In this document: piece by piece, positions 41,148-52,600 of the stretch
How positions within the stretch are numbered: the first letter of the stretch is position 1
How the letters are laid out: every line of letters starts with the position of its first letter
Source: a virus
Reading direction: 5' to 3' (one strand)
Virus record (IMG/VR): IMGVR_UViG_3300028654_000010
Span: 62,001 to 126,000 of that record
Length of the DNA stretch: 64,000 nt
Translations under genes and position numbers: made by a program
Notes under the pieces: generated by a model
What the model was told of the DNA's origin: nothing
What the model saw: the letters and a program-made list of their open reading frames with translations, nothing else
Databases searched by the model: none

Positions 41148-41618
41148 ATGGGTACCTACAACTTCAAGTCATCAGGCATCACCCAGGCGACGCAGCAAGC
41201 CAATAAGTTGGCCGTCACGCTGCCCGTCATCGGCATCGTCACTCCCTTGATGTTGGGGACGACCGACCTGCTGGCGACGTCGACCGACCTCGGCACCCAA
41301 GTCGTCGACAACTTCAGGAACCTGTTGCAGACCAACTGGGGCGAGCGCTTGGGCCTCTATGACTTCGGTGCCAATCTCAAACCCCTGCTCAGCGACCTAA
41401 CGTCGCCCGATGACTTTGACTCACAGGCCGTCACCCGCATCAAGAATGCAGTCCAACGGTGGATGCCCTACATCGACCTCGTCAACTTCCTGTCGGAGAT
41501 CGACCGCACGGGTAGGCAGACGCCGGGCATCGCACAGGTGACAATCACAATCACATTCAGCATCCCAAACCTGAACATCTTTAACCGCAAGACACGAGTA
41601 ACGTTGTACGCGATCTAA
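41148..41618 (+). CDS. gp25-like baseplate wedge protein
   Basis: The protein has 156 residues. It contains TNWGERLGLYDFGANLKPLLS (split by no gap), the strongest signature of the GPW/gp25 family, then RIKNAVQRWMPYI and the C-terminal beta strands VTITITFSIPNL. In T4 gp25 sits in the wedge core and contacts the sheath; length is about 132 residues there. The frame is open upstream, but the ATG follows the previous stop by five bases. Confidence 0.88.
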   Translation: MGTYNFKSSGITQATQQANKLAVTLPVIGIVTPLMLGTTDLLATSTDLGTQVVDNFRNLLQTNWGERLGLYDFGANLKPLLSDLTSPDDFDSQAVTRIKNAVQRWMPYIDLVNFLSEIDRTGRQTPGIAQVTITITFSIPNLNIFNRKTRVTLYAI

Positions 41619-41642
41619 CGTACGTCCTACTTAAGGGTGACC

Positions 41643-43487
41643 ATGGCGTTGCAACGTGACGATTTAAAGACTGTGCGTCAGCGCAAGTACCTTGCGCGTG
41701 ATTTTAACTCACTACGCGCGACACTCCTAGAATACGCGAGGACATATTATCCCGATCGACTACGCGACTTCTCGGAGGCATCCCTTGGGGGCCTCCTTCT
41801 CGATCTCGCAGGAATCGTCGGGGACAACCTTTCATTCTACATCGATCATGCATTCGGTGAACTCGATCCCTCCACCGCCGTCGAAACCATCAACATTCAA
41901 CGCATCCTTGACACTTCGGGCGTACCCATCGTCGGTGCCAGCCCCGCCATCGTCCCGGTCACCGTCTACGTTGAGGTGCCTGCCGCCAACATCAATAATG
42001 CCATTGGGCCCCTGCCTGCCGCCATTCCGATCATCAAGACCAATTCAATCTTCATCGCCAACAATGGGACGAGCTTCAACCTGCTTGAGGACATTGACTT
42101 CACTGCGACGCTGTCAAATGGCGCCTATGCAGCGACGATTAAGATCGGTCAGAAGGCACCCAATGGCACGCCCCAAACCTACATCATGGCCCAATCCGGG
42201 CTCTGCATCTCGGGACAGGAAACGACCGAGAACATCATTGTGGGCGCGGGCTTCACTCCATTCAACAAGATCACCCTGCAGAATGCCAACGTGTCTGACA
42301 TCGTCACCGTCAATGACCTATTGGGCAACACCTATTATGAGGTCGATGCGTTGACGAATGACGTTGTCTACCAGAACGTCACCAATACCGCGGGTGACAA
42401 TGACCTCGTCCCCAACGCGATCAAGGTCATTCCGGCGCCGTTTCGTTTCACCGCCACGACGGCCCTTGACACTCGGCGAACGACATTGACGTTCGGCGGT
42501 GGCAATGCTGACACGCTGACCGACGACATCATTCCTGACCCATCTAGCTTTGCCATCTCTTTTCCATACACCACCACGTTCTCCCGGATCTCCATCAATC
42601 CGCAGCAACTGCTCCAGACGACGACGTTGGGTGTTGCGGCGGCCAACACCACGTACCAGATCACCTATCGCTACGGTGGTGGCCTCAGTCACAATGTTGA
42701 ACACGACAGCATTCAGACGGTGAAGTTGCTCAACATGGTCTTTCCGGGCAACCCCACGCCCGCGGTCGCCGCGGCGGTCAAAGGTAGCCTCGAGGTGACC
42801 AACTTGATCGAAGCCTCAGGTGGTGACGATGCGCCCTCTTCGGCTGACTTGACGGCGTTGGTACCAGCGATCCGCAACAGTCAAGAGCGGATTGTGACCC
42901 GTCCTGACCTTTTGGCACGCGTCTACACCATTCCAGCCAACTTTGGCCGCGTCTTTCGAGCCGGCGTCAGGTCCAATCCCAACAATCCACTGGCGACGCA
43001 ACTATTCATTGTCTCCCGTAATGCTCAAGGGCAATTGATCACCTCTCCTGACACGCTTAAGCAGAACTTGATCAAGTACCTCAATCCCTACCGCATGATC
43101 AGCGACGCCATCGACATTCTCGACGCTCGCGTCATTGACCTAACGTTCAACTTTGATGTCTTGATTGATCCGTCGTTGAATCGACAGATCGTGTTGCAGA
43201 ACGTACTGACAAAGCTCCAGACGTACTTCCAGATCGGTAACTTCCAGATCGATCAACCCATCATCATCGACAACGTCAGGAACGTCATCTACACCGTGCC
43301 TGGCATCATTTCACTCAACAACATGCAGTTCACTGGCATCAACGGCCTTGTCAACAACATGCAGTACAGCAACATCACCTTTGATGTCAATTCCAATACC
43401 CACCACGGCCTGATCTTCCCCTCAGCGGGTGGCATCTTCGAGATCAGGTATCCCGAAATTGACATCGTTGCGACCGTGAGCGCCTAA
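41643..43487 (+). CDS. gp6-like baseplate wedge protein
   Basis: The protein has 614 residues from the ATG at 41643 (a GTG two codons earlier is less likely because AGGGTG serves as ribosome-binding site). The N-terminus has RDFNSLRATLLEYARTYYPD, DFSEASLGGLLLDLAGIVGD and NLSFYIDHAFGEL, the hallmark of the gp6/gpJ-like wedge family. The C-terminal PYRMISDAIDILDARVIDL is also typical. It is the main ring component of the baseplate. The stop overlaps the next start (TAATG). Confidence 0.88.
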   Translation: MALQRDDLKTVRQRKYLARDFNSLRATLLEYARTYYPDRLRDFSEASLGGLLLDLAGIVGDNLSFYIDHAFGELDPSTAVETINIQRILDTSGVPIVGASPAIVPVTVYVEVPAANINNAIGPLPAAIPIIKTNSIFIANNGTSFNLLEDIDFTATLSNGAYAATIKIGQKAPNGTPQTYIMAQSGLCISGQETTENIIVGAGFTPFNKITLQNANVSDIVTVNDLLGNTYYEVDALTNDVVYQNVTNTAGDNDLVPNAIKVIPAPFRFTATTALDTRRTTLTFGGGNADTLTDDIIPDPSSFAISFPYTTTFSRISINPQQLLQTTTLGVAAANTTYQITYRYGGGLSHNVEHDSIQTVKLLNMVFPGNPTPAVAAAVKGSLEVTNLIEASGGDDAPSSADLTALVPAIRNSQERIVTRPDLLARVYTIPANFGRVFRAGVRSNPNNPLATQLFIVSRNAQGQLITSPDTLKQNLIKYLNPYRMISDAIDILDARVIDLTFNFDVLIDPSLNRQIVLQNVLTKLQTYFQIGNFQIDQPIIIDNVRNVIYTVPGIISLNNMQFTGINGLVNNMQYSNITFDVNSNTHHGLIFPSAGGIFEIRYPEIDIVATVSA

Positions 43488-44983
43488 TGTTCAAAACACT
43501 CCGCCCCCTCGCCGACACGTACATTACTAACAGGGTTGTCAATGGTGCAGCCCAATTGAATGCCAATGTCGGCGTCGCCGCGACCCTCGACCTCTTCAAG
43601 TTGTATGGGTACACCTCAACGCTGGTCGGCAGTTCATCGGTGCCCAACACCGAACTGTCGAGGCTGTTGATCCAGTTCGATCTATCACCGTTACAGTCGC
43701 TGGTGACGCAAGGTTTGCTCGATGCTTCGGCGCCGTCGTTCTCGTGTCACCTGCACCTCTTCGACGTCTACGGCGGGCAACCTACCCCCACTAACTTCAA
43801 CGTCGTCGTCTATCCATTGTCGGCGTCATTCGACGAAGGCATTGGTCGCGACGTGGTGTACTACTCTGACACCTATCCATGCAACTACTTGACGTCATCT
43901 ATGGCGAGTGGTAGTTGGCAATCTCAAGGTTGTGGTGGCGGGGGCACTGCCAACTGTGACTACTTCACCACGTATCGCGCCAGCCAGTTCTTCGTCAAGG
44001 GCACCGAAGACCTCGACGTCGACGTGACGACCATGGTATCAGCCACGTTGGCGGGGTTGATCCCCAACTCAGGCTTCAGGATCTCACTCGACTCAGCGTT
44101 GGAGGCTGACACTCACTCTTACTTCGTCAAACGCTTCGCCAGTCGTGACGCATACAATGTCGACCTGCAACCTCGATTGTTGGTCAGGTTTGATGACTCA
44201 ATCCAAGACGACACCGACAACCTGTACCTCGACTCACCTAGCTACCTCTTCCTCTACAATTATGTCCGCCAGGCTCCTGCCAACCTAGTGTCAGGTTCAA
44301 CGCCAGTGACGGGTTCGCAGAGCCTACTGTTACAGCTAACTACGCCCGTGTCGGGCGGCACGTGGTCGATGTACTTCACGGGATCACAGCACTACTACGG
44401 TCACAACCCAGCAGTGGGCATCTATTCAGCATCAGTCCTCATCTCATCGACGGATCACCTGCTGCTCCCGCAATGGCAGACATCAGGTTCCATTACCTTC
44501 ACCCCGATCTGGGGCTCTCTCAATGGGGCAGTCACTTACTTGACGGGCAGCACCATCAAGGCCTACCCACCACAGCGTGGCCCACAATCACTGTCTCCTC
44601 GAAAGTTCAACGTTACTGTTCACAACTTGGTTGACACCCTCGATGTATCGGAAGCACCGGTGTTACGGGTCAACCTCTTTGACTACACACAACCCGCTCT
44701 AATGACAGCGATCAGGTTGCCCGTTGAATTGCCGGGCATCGTGCTACGAGACGCTCATTATCAAGTCAGAGACGTCGACACCGCCGGCATTGCCATCCCG
44801 TTTGACACCGTGACCAATTCGACGCGCCTGTCGAATGATTCAGCCGGCATGTTCTTTCGACTTGACGCATCAAATTTGACGGCTGGGCACACCTATGTGA
44901 TAGACATCCTGATCATCACCGACGGTAGTCAACAATTGTACCGGGCTGTCTCGGCGCCATTCAAGGTGGTTGCATTGCAGTAA
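43487..44983 (+). CDS. Virion protein with DNRLRE-like N-terminal domain
   Basis: The protein has 498 residues. TLRPLADTYITNRVVNG, then ELSRLLIQFDLSPLQ resembles the DNRLRE-type beta domain of extracellular and phage proteins (about 1-240). The rest is beta-rich with several Ser/Thr linkers and a C-terminal ILIITDGSQQLYRAVSAP. It is probably a baseplate or short tail fibre component. It lies between gp6- and gp7-like positions. Confidence 0.6.
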   Translation: MFKTLRPLADTYITNRVVNGAAQLNANVGVAATLDLFKLYGYTSTLVGSSSVPNTELSRLLIQFDLSPLQSLVTQGLLDASAPSFSCHLHLFDVYGGQPTPTNFNVVVYPLSASFDEGIGRDVVYYSDTYPCNYLTSSMASGSWQSQGCGGGGTANCDYFTTYRASQFFVKGTEDLDVDVTTMVSATLAGLIPNSGFRISLDSALEADTHSYFVKRFASRDAYNVDLQPRLLVRFDDSIQDDTDNLYLDSPSYLFLYNYVRQAPANLVSGSTPVTGSQSLLLQLTTPVSGGTWSMYFTGSQHYYGHNPAVGIYSASVLISSTDHLLLPQWQTSGSITFTPIWGSLNGAVTYLTGSTIKAYPPQRGPQSLSPRKFNVTVHNLVDTLDVSEAPVLRVNLFDYTQPALMTAIRLPVELPGIVLRDAHYQVRDVDTAGIAIPFDTVTNSTRLSNDSAGMFFRLDASNLTAGHTYVIDILIITDGSQQLYRAVSAPFKVVALQ

Positions 44984-45010
44984 GCTTCAATACGTAGCTA
45001 CGGCAGCCAC

Positions 45011-48000
45011 ATGAGCGTAACGCCCACCCCCTACATTCCATCGTTCTTGAGGGCCGCCGTCGCGGGTAACCGTCCTCTGTCACTGGTATGGTCGGCCGTC
45101 AGCGACACTAACATCGCCAGCACCGCCTCATTTCAGTACGATGCTGCGGCTGGCGGGATCAAGTCAACGCAGCAGCTCAACGTTGACTGGTCGCAGTTCC
45201 AGAATCACACGTTCTTCATGGCGGCCGAAGCCAAGGTCAACTTGGCCTTTGACCAGATCATCAATGGGTTTCCGTTCGACGGCACCCGGCAGGAGACCGA
45301 GGTGTTCTTTGACAACCTGTCGGGCTTCGACAAGTGGGTGTTTGACCAATTTCCGGTCTATCACGGCGAACTGACGTTTTCTGGCACACAGACGTCGGAG
45401 ACGGCACCCACCGCAGGCACCTACATCGTCGTCCAGAACCGCGCAGGAGCCTTGTTCCCAGAACTGTCGACCAACGACACGGGCCTGCCTGTGTTGAATC
45501 CGACGGGTTCAACCAGCCTCACGCTCGAGATGCAGCTGTACCTGCCGCCGATCGCCAATGGCACCCAAGTCGTCTGTCAGATGTTGTCGGGCACCGCCGC
45601 GGGCCCCGCAACGCAAGGTTACTCACTGTGCTTGTTGACGACCGCATCGACATCGTCTGTCACCGCACAGTTTAGCGTGGTATCGGGCTCGAGCTACATG
45701 TCAGTGCCCGTTCAATTGACCAAGGGCCAGTTCAACCACATCGCGGTCGAATTAAACCGTGATGACGGCATGCCCTTCCTTGAGGCCTTTTTGCAAGGCA
45801 TCCCAGTCGCCAAATCGCCGACCATGGTCGAGATGGGTAACCTGGCCATTGATTCCTCAAACTTTATCATCGGCAGTGGGACGGCATTCATCCTCGGCAC
45901 GACGACGACCACACCGACACAAACGTTGTCAGGTACCCTTGACGAATTTCGCATGTTCTTCTCGGCACGGACGCCCACCCAACAACAGGCATATGCCCAA
46001 AAGGCACTGTACGCGACGACCGATCTGGTGCTGTACTACAAGTTCAATGAGCCACCTCCGCCCATCACGCTGTCCGCATCAGACGTCATCAATGGCATTG
46101 TGCTCGACTCCAGCGGCAATTCACTGCACGCGTTGATCAGCAATTTCACTGGCACGCTGCGCCTCAATGCAGCGGCTGACCCGCTCAGTCCCATCACTTT
46201 CGAACGACCCGAGTCGTGCCCCGTGTTGTTTCCGGCATATGCCCCCATCGTTGCGCTCAACCAAGCGCTGTTGGCCAGTGCCAGTGCCTACGATCAGGAG
46301 AATCCCAACCTGATCACTAAATTGATCCCACAGCACTACCTGCTAGAAGGTGCAATGCAGGATGGCTTTCAAGAACCCGAGGGGACTGCTAATCAAGCCT
46401 ACGCGGGCAACGGGTTGCCGGGCCAGGGTAAAATGGGCAACGTGCAGATCTTGGTGTCATTGCTGTACATCTACGCACGTTTCTTTGACGACATCAAGTT
46501 GTTCGTTGATTCATTCACCACGTTGAGAACCGTCGACTACGATACTGGCGACGTCATTGCCGCTGACACCGTCCCTGACAACTTCTTGAACAACTTGATC
46601 AGCAACACGGGTTTTTTCATGCCACCCATGTTCGCCGACTCTGACATTGATCAGTATGTCAGGGGTGAAAACGTCGACATTGACCAGTATGCGACCAACG
46701 ACAATACACTGCGTTACGTGCAACACACGCTGACGCGGCGGGTGCTCAAGAACCTGCCGTCTGTCATTCGTTCCAAGGGCACGCAGTACAGCATTCAGGC
46801 CTTCCTCCGCGCGGTGGGCATTGATCCCAACAACATCATGCGACTTCGCGAAGTGGGCGGGCCGACCACACAGGCGCTATCGTTCGCCCGCGAGAGCAAG
46901 ATCGAACCCGGAGCAATGGTGCAATTCACCACGGCCAGCACGGTGATCTCGCCTTACTTGTCAGCCTCACGCGTGGAGCCGGGCTTTCCACCACCTGCAG
47001 GTACCTTCGTCATCGATGGTAAGGGTCACAACGTGGGTACCACGGTGCCCAGCGACGGCCTGTTGACGTCAGGTAGCTGGACGTGGGAAGGCATCGTCAA
47101 GTTCACGCCGGCATCGATTGCAGTGCAGACCAGTTCCACGCAGTCACTGGCCCGGCTGTGTGTCACGGGCACTTTGGCGTGCAATAACAACGGCGGTGCT
47201 GGCATCATTGCCAACCTATTGGCCATCTCATCGTCAGTGCAACCCAAGCTAGTGTTGTACGTCTGTGCGGGAGCATTGACGGGCTCGGGTTCACCCGTCC
47301 TCCGCCTTGAACTCGACACGCCGGTGCCCAACGTCTACACGGGCCCGCCGCCCCTCGGCATCTTCAATGGTGATCGGTGGAACGTGAGCTTTGGTTGCCA
47401 GCGCGGTGACGACGGCCTCAACAGCTCCGTCTCGTCGTCGTACTTCCTGAGATTGGGCTACCAGAACAATGGTACGGTGCAGTACTTGACGACGACGAGC
47501 TCATTTTTTCAGGAAGCGCCGCGTGGAGAGGTCAACGCCTTCACGCAATTGAACGCTGCATCAAACGCTCACGGCCCGTTCCTCGCAGTGGGCACCACAC
47601 AAATCATTCCCGCCGGTACTGGAGTAGGTTACAGCTTCCTGAACAATAATCTGGCGGCCCCTAGTGAAGCACGCAGTGCCGCTTTCAATGGTCGGCTCAG
47701 CAATGTCAGGTTCTGGTCTCGGGCGTTGAATGAGACAGAGTGGGAAGAGCACATTAGGAACTACAGCTCAACCGGCGTTGAAGACCCACTGACCAACTGG
47801 AATTACGTGACGTCTCAATCAGGCTCATGGGGTAAGATGAGGCTGAATGCAATGGTGAAACAGGACGTTAGGACGGCCAACGCAACGGCAAGCCTTGGTC
47901 CCACCGGAGCGATCACCCTCATTGACTTCAGCGAGAATAACTTGCACCTGGTGGGCACCAACTTCCCAACGACGGCGGAGACCGTGGTCGGTGAGGTCTT

Positions 48001-48580
48001 CGACCTCAGCTTCTTCAGTCCCTACTTCGACGAGGCGACGACCAATGAAAAGGTCAGATCGCGCTCGTACCAGGATTTTGCGCTGGTGCAGAAGACGCCG
48101 TGGGCTTCATTGGCACCCGTCTATGAGATCAACCCCAGCGAACAACCCACCGATGATGTCAGGTTCATCATGGAGTTTTCGCTGCTCGACGCATTGAACC
48201 GCGACATCATTGCCATCTTCGGTACCCTTGATTCGCTCGACAACGCGATGGGTTCTCCTGATCTGCTGTTCTCACCCGATTATCCTGACATCGAGAACTT
48301 GCGTAACGTCTACTTCAATCGCATCAAGCAGAAGTTGAACTTTGCTGCCTTCTTCGACTTCTTCCGTTGGTTTGACTCATCGATCGGCACCTTCATTGAG
48401 CAATTGATCCCGCGTAAGACCAACTTCAAGGGCGTCAATTTCACCATCGAGTCACACATGCTCGAACGTCACAAGCAGGAGTACCTATCAAGTCAGATCT
48501 ATCTCGGTGATTCGATCCGCACCAACCTCGACAGCGTCATCCTGCTACAACAGGTCGTCGGCCAGATCGTGAAGTATTGA
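45011..48580 (+). CDS. Large baseplate wedge protein with two LamG-like domains
   Basis: The protein has 1189 residues. Two concanavalin/LamG-like regions are visible: about residues 165-340 (FNHIAVELNRDDGMPFLEAF, LSGTLDEFRMFF) and about 680-920 (SWTWEGIVKFTP, NGRLSNVRFWSRAL). The C-terminal 200 residues are helical with RNVYFNRIKQKLNFAAFFDF and FFRWFDSSIGTFIEQLIPRK, repeated in gp7-like proteins of big T4-like phages. LamG domains usually bind sugars, so this baseplate protein may touch the host surface. The gp7 comparison is by position and size. Confidence 0.65.
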   Translation: MSVTPTPYIPSFLRAAVAGNRPLSLVWSAVSDTNIASTASFQYDAAAGGIKSTQQLNVDWSQFQNHTFFMAAEAKVNLAFDQIINGFPFDGTRQETEVFFDNLSGFDKWVFDQFPVYHGELTFSGTQTSETAPTAGTYIVVQNRAGALFPELSTNDTGLPVLNPTGSTSLTLEMQLYLPPIANGTQVVCQMLSGTAAGPATQGYSLCLLTTASTSSVTAQFSVVSGSSYMSVPVQLTKGQFNHIAVELNRDDGMPFLEAFLQGIPVAKSPTMVEMGNLAIDSSNFIIGSGTAFILGTTTTTPTQTLSGTLDEFRMFFSARTPTQQQAYAQKALYATTDLVLYYKFNEPPPPITLSASDVINGIVLDSSGNSLHALISNFTGTLRLNAAADPLSPITFERPESCPVLFPAYAPIVALNQALLASASAYDQENPNLITKLIPQHYLLEGAMQDGFQEPEGTANQAYAGNGLPGQGKMGNVQILVSLLYIYARFFDDIKLFVDSFTTLRTVDYDTGDVIAADTVPDNFLNNLISNTGFFMPPMFADSDIDQYVRGENVDIDQYATNDNTLRYVQHTLTRRVLKNLPSVIRSKGTQYSIQAFLRAVGIDPNNIMRLREVGGPTTQALSFARESKIEPGAMVQFTTASTVISPYLSASRVEPGFPPPAGTFVIDGKGHNVGTTVPSDGLLTSGSWTWEGIVKFTPASIAVQTSSTQSLARLCVTGTLACNNNGGAGIIANLLAISSSVQPKLVLYVCAGALTGSGSPVLRLELDTPVPNVYTGPPPLGIFNGDRWNVSFGCQRGDDGLNSSVSSSYFLRLGYQNNGTVQYLTTTSSFFQEAPRGEVNAFTQLNAASNAHGPFLAVGTTQIIPAGTGVGYSFLNNNLAAPSEARSAAFNGRLSNVRFWSRALNETEWEEHIRNYSSTGVEDPLTNWNYVTSQSGSWGKMRLNAMVKQDVRTANATASLGPTGAITLIDFSENNLHLVGTNFPTTAETVVGEVFDLSFFSPYFDEATTNEKVRSRSYQDFALVQKTPWASLAPVYEINPSEQPTDDVRFIMEFSLLDALNRDIIAIFGTLDSLDNAMGSPDLLFSPDYPDIENLRNVYFNRIKQKLNFAAFFDFFRWFDSSIGTFIEQLIPRKTNFKGVNFTIESHMLERHKQEYLSSQIYLGDSIRTNLDSVILLQQVVGQIVKY

Positions 48581-48581
48581 C

Positions 48582-49664
48582 ATGCCCCGCTTCCTAAACG
48601 ACCTCGACATCTTTTACGACCCGAGCCTGCAACACGGCTTCAATCCTGGATTCGATGAATCGACTCCACCTGCAATCCCGTTGTCGAAGACGACGCTGAT
48701 TCTATCGTCATCACTAGTGTCGGGATCCATCGTACCGACGTACGGCCTGGCGACGGGCAGCACCGACACGTCAGCCATCGACGCTTACACCCAAGGCGTT
48801 GAATTGACGCAGCTCAAGAGGCACGACGCAGGCTTCGCGAAGGTGTGGTCAGGCGAAGCAGGTCACCAGCTGTTGGTGACGTGGTACGGCGAACAGGGTC
48901 CCGCCACGTCGAACCCCTTTGCAGACAACGATACGTCGTACTTCAATTTTCCGTCGTCGGTCGTCAAGAACAGTCCGACCTTTCCGATCGTGCTGTTTCC
49001 CATTCAAGCATTGCCGACGGCACCCAATGCTCCTGCCCCGGCACAAAATTCACTGACCTACAAGACCGGGCCCAGCGTCAAGACGACTGACGGCGTCGTC
49101 AGGTACCGCACGCAACAGGACATCAGCTACACCACCCTCAATGGCACCATTGAGCCACTGGCAATTCGCCTACAACCATCGTTCTACAATAGTGATGTGC
49201 CGTCAAACCCTCACCTCGTTGTCGGCGAGGCGGGTTCCGGCAACGTTGATGTCAACGGTGGATCCGACCAAGTCAGGACCGTTGACTACTACAACACGCG
49301 CCTGCACCAGCCTCCTTTCAGCGACAATGGACAGAACATCACCCTACATCGCTTCGTCACTACCATCGTTGGTGGCGTCAAACACGTGGCATCGAGCAGC
49401 ATCATTGAAGTCCTTGCTGCACCGCCGGCGGCCGACGTTGTCAGCGGTTCGGCGGTGGGTGCCTTTGTCGATGCCCGCTACGTCCGCAATAATCAGGCCG
49501 TCTCGTCGGAAGATTCGTCGCTCGTCGGTGCACTGTCGCTGATGACCGGGTCAACTGATAGTTACATTCACTTCAATCAGCGATCTGCAACGTGTGGGTG
49601 GTGGTATGATAACGTTGTGGTCAATGGCACCGATTCACTGTCCTTCGGAGGGATGACGTACTGA
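48582..49664 (+). CDS. Virion protein of unknown type
   Basis: The protein has 360 residues. The N-terminus has RFLNDLDIFYDPSLQHGFNP, and the remainder is beta-rich with many Ser, Thr and Asn. The C-terminus ends with WYDNVVVNGTDSLSF. It is one base after the LamG gene and precedes a very large structural gene, so it is probably a baseplate protein. No family is recognised. Confidence 0.55.
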   Translation: MPRFLNDLDIFYDPSLQHGFNPGFDESTPPAIPLSKTTLILSSSLVSGSIVPTYGLATGSTDTSAIDAYTQGVELTQLKRHDAGFAKVWSGEAGHQLLVTWYGEQGPATSNPFADNDTSYFNFPSSVVKNSPTFPIVLFPIQALPTAPNAPAPAQNSLTYKTGPSVKTTDGVVRYRTQQDISYTTLNGTIEPLAIRLQPSFYNSDVPSNPHLVVGEAGSGNVDVNGGSDQVRTVDYYNTRLHQPPFSDNGQNITLHRFVTTIVGGVKHVASSSIIEVLAAPPAADVVSGSAVGAFVDARYVRNNQAVSSEDSSLVGALSLMTGSTDSYIHFNQRSATCGWWYDNVVVNGTDSLSFGGMTY

Positions 49665-49665
49665 C

Positions 49666-52600
49666 ATGGTAGGCACACCCACATCGACCCGCACGCCTCC
49701 TTCGCGCCGATTTGAGAACTATGTGCTGACGCGTGTCGTCGACCAGAGCGCGGGCCTGACCAACGTCACTGACAATCGATTCACGCCCTGTTCGCCGGCA
49801 CTGGGAGGTTATCAGGATCCTGGTGTGGGCTTCTCGGGCGATGCCGTCGGCGGCCCATTTCAGATCGGCTTTGACTTCTTGTTTGACGGCATCACCTACA
49901 AACAGTTCGTCGTCGTCAATCATGGGTGGATGGTACTGGTCGATCCGACAACGGGGACCTTTGCTGCCAACGAGGTGATCAGCTCCGGCATCTGGCAGAA
50001 CCCATTCATCAAGCCCACCTTTACTTCAAAGGCGGTGCTGCTGGCACCGTGGTTCGATGACTCCCGCAACATTGCCAGCACACCTGACCAGTTGGGTCTC
50101 TATTACTCCACGCAGAAGGTCAACAACCTCAAGTACGGCATTGAACCGATGGATCCTCACGTCAATGGCACCGCCTTCGGCGTCAGGTACTTTCAAGACG
50201 TTAGGTCGACGAAGGGTCGCCGCCTGATCGTTCGCTGGTCAGTCATCACCAACTACTACAACATCCTCGATGCGTCATCGGTGATCTCCTACGAAGTTGT
50301 CATCTATGAGAATGGGACGATCGAGTTCAGGTACACTCCTCGCACGTCGATCCGACAGACTAACTCCACGTTCGAGGGCGCGACCATCGGTATCTTCATG
50401 CCCAATGGTACCAACCGCTTTCGTGACTTTGCTCAGGGCCTCGGTTACCTCGATGGGTCACGGCAGGAATACATCTACGGGGGCTTCACGTACAATGCGT
50501 CGTTCATGGACGTCTTGGGCCCGGGCAATGAAGAGGCAAATGCCAGCGCGTCGTATGTCATTGGCCTCCGCCCACAGTTCAATTGGCCCGGCCTGACGTC
50601 GGCGGGCAGCGTCTTCACCTTTTCACCACCCGTCAACAGGCGCCAAGTATTGCCTCGGTCGTCGGTCAGAAAGTTGGGTTCGCGGCTGTCATTGCCCCTC
50701 GTCGCACGGACGGGAGACGATCGATTGGGAGTGTCATTGGGTGGCTTCGATGATCGTCGATCACCGCAGTACACTACGACGTTTGCCGTCTCAGGCAGCG
50801 GGAGCAGCAAAGCAGGCGGCATCATCACCAATTATCCGACGACGCTGCCACGCTTCTTTGGTGGCACCGCTCCCGGCACGTTCGAGCGGCAAAACCTGTT
50901 CAGCAATGACATGTTGGTGACGGGCAGCGTCGTCAAGAGCGCCATCGATGCATACGTCGGTGAATTGCCGCCTACCTCCATGCCAGCCTTCAACGAGGAC
51001 CGTAGGTACGAACAAGATCAAGCAACGCTGACGTCGTCGTTCTATGCTACGGGTTCGAGCCTGGCGACGTTTGCTGCCAACTTCGATCAGCAATTGAAGT
51101 CTAAGACGCAGGTCAGGGTACAATTCCCGGTCAACACGCAGGTGGTGATGCCCGGCCTGACGTCGAGCATCTACTACTACAATGCACAGACCAAGTGTTG
51201 GGAAGTGCCATTCAATTCGAGCTACGTGCTCGGCCTGACGGCTAGCGTCCCGTCACCCGGATCTACGGGCGGTGATTGGACAAATCCCATTCAATTCTCG
51301 GGTGGAGGTCTCGGCATCATTGAAGACTCCAAGGGCTTTGGTCCTGTCGGCAACATCATCTCCTCGGGTACCATCACCCACAACCTGCAGTCGGATCCCA
51401 ACATCGGTCTGACGTGGGATCCGACATTGAGCGCACAAGTGCTTGGCACATCATATGCCAACAGCGTCAGGAACTGTGATCGCTACGCCGCCACGCCGGC
51501 CGAAACGTTCACCCTGCCCATCAACGCACCTTTCCTGATCGAAAAGGCGGTGTTTGAAATTCCGCTGGCGATGGGCGCCGGCTGGTTCGCTGACATCACA
51601 CAGTGCTTTAGCGTGCTCGATCAGGTGGGTTCATCGTTTGACTTTGGTGGTCCCGGCATCACCGTCGCGCTGTTCCGACAGGTTCAACTGTCGGAGAATT
51701 CATCGACGCCGGCCCTTCGTGACCTGATCTTGACGGGTACACTGACACACTCCAACGACATGATCAACAATGTCGTGTTGTCGAACTTTCCGGCGTTCGA
51801 CTCCAACTTTCAACTCAGGCCCGTGGGCTTCGTTCACTATGCAGGTTCTTCACCCGGTGCCGTCGTCCCGGTCGGGGGCAACACTTTCACGGGTTCAGTC
51901 GCGGTGACAGCACAGGCCCTCAGCGCGGTCGGCCCGACGCTGGAATTCAGCAGGTTCTTCAACGGTACCGGTGCGCAGAACAAGGTGGGTGCCCTCAACC
52001 TACTGCAAACTCCGACGTTGGTGTTGGGCTCGCCGGGGTCAGTGACGGTGCAACAAGAGACGATCTATGCCTACATCTCTCCCTTCGGTCGCGCCGGCAC
52101 GGGCTTTGATCAGTCGGGTCGCAGTGTCTTGGGCAATGAGTACGTCACCCTGCAGGGGTTAACCGATCAAACGGGCTTGACCGTGCCCAATCCCTTCTAC
52201 ATCTCGGGCACTATCCCTGCACAGATCACCGCCGCACTCAACAACAACATCTCAGTGATCGATTCATACGCCGCAATCTCCATGGTCACCCACTTTCCGT
52301 CGCCGTACTTGGTGATGCCGGGCGACAAGTTGATCCTCAGCATTTCCAAGACGCGTCCCGTTCTGTACAGTGACGGTAACATCGCCGCACCACTATTCTC
52401 AGGTACGTTCGGCGCCACGGGCCACGACGTCACCCTGCGCGCGGGCACCATCAACGTCACGTTGTACGGCAGTCAGATTCAAGCGGGTGCCGAGTACCAC
52501 GACACCCTCAATCAACCTCTGGCGTCCGATGACATCCACGAACTGTTGGGTGCCGAGCCCGTCCTCGACCAGTTCGAGTCGGCCTACCGCGCCGAGTACA

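Noticed and set aside
49606-49616. TATGATAACG box before the 49666 gene
   Set aside because: It lies inside the coding part of the previous gene, 50 bases from the next start, outside the spacing seen at real sites.
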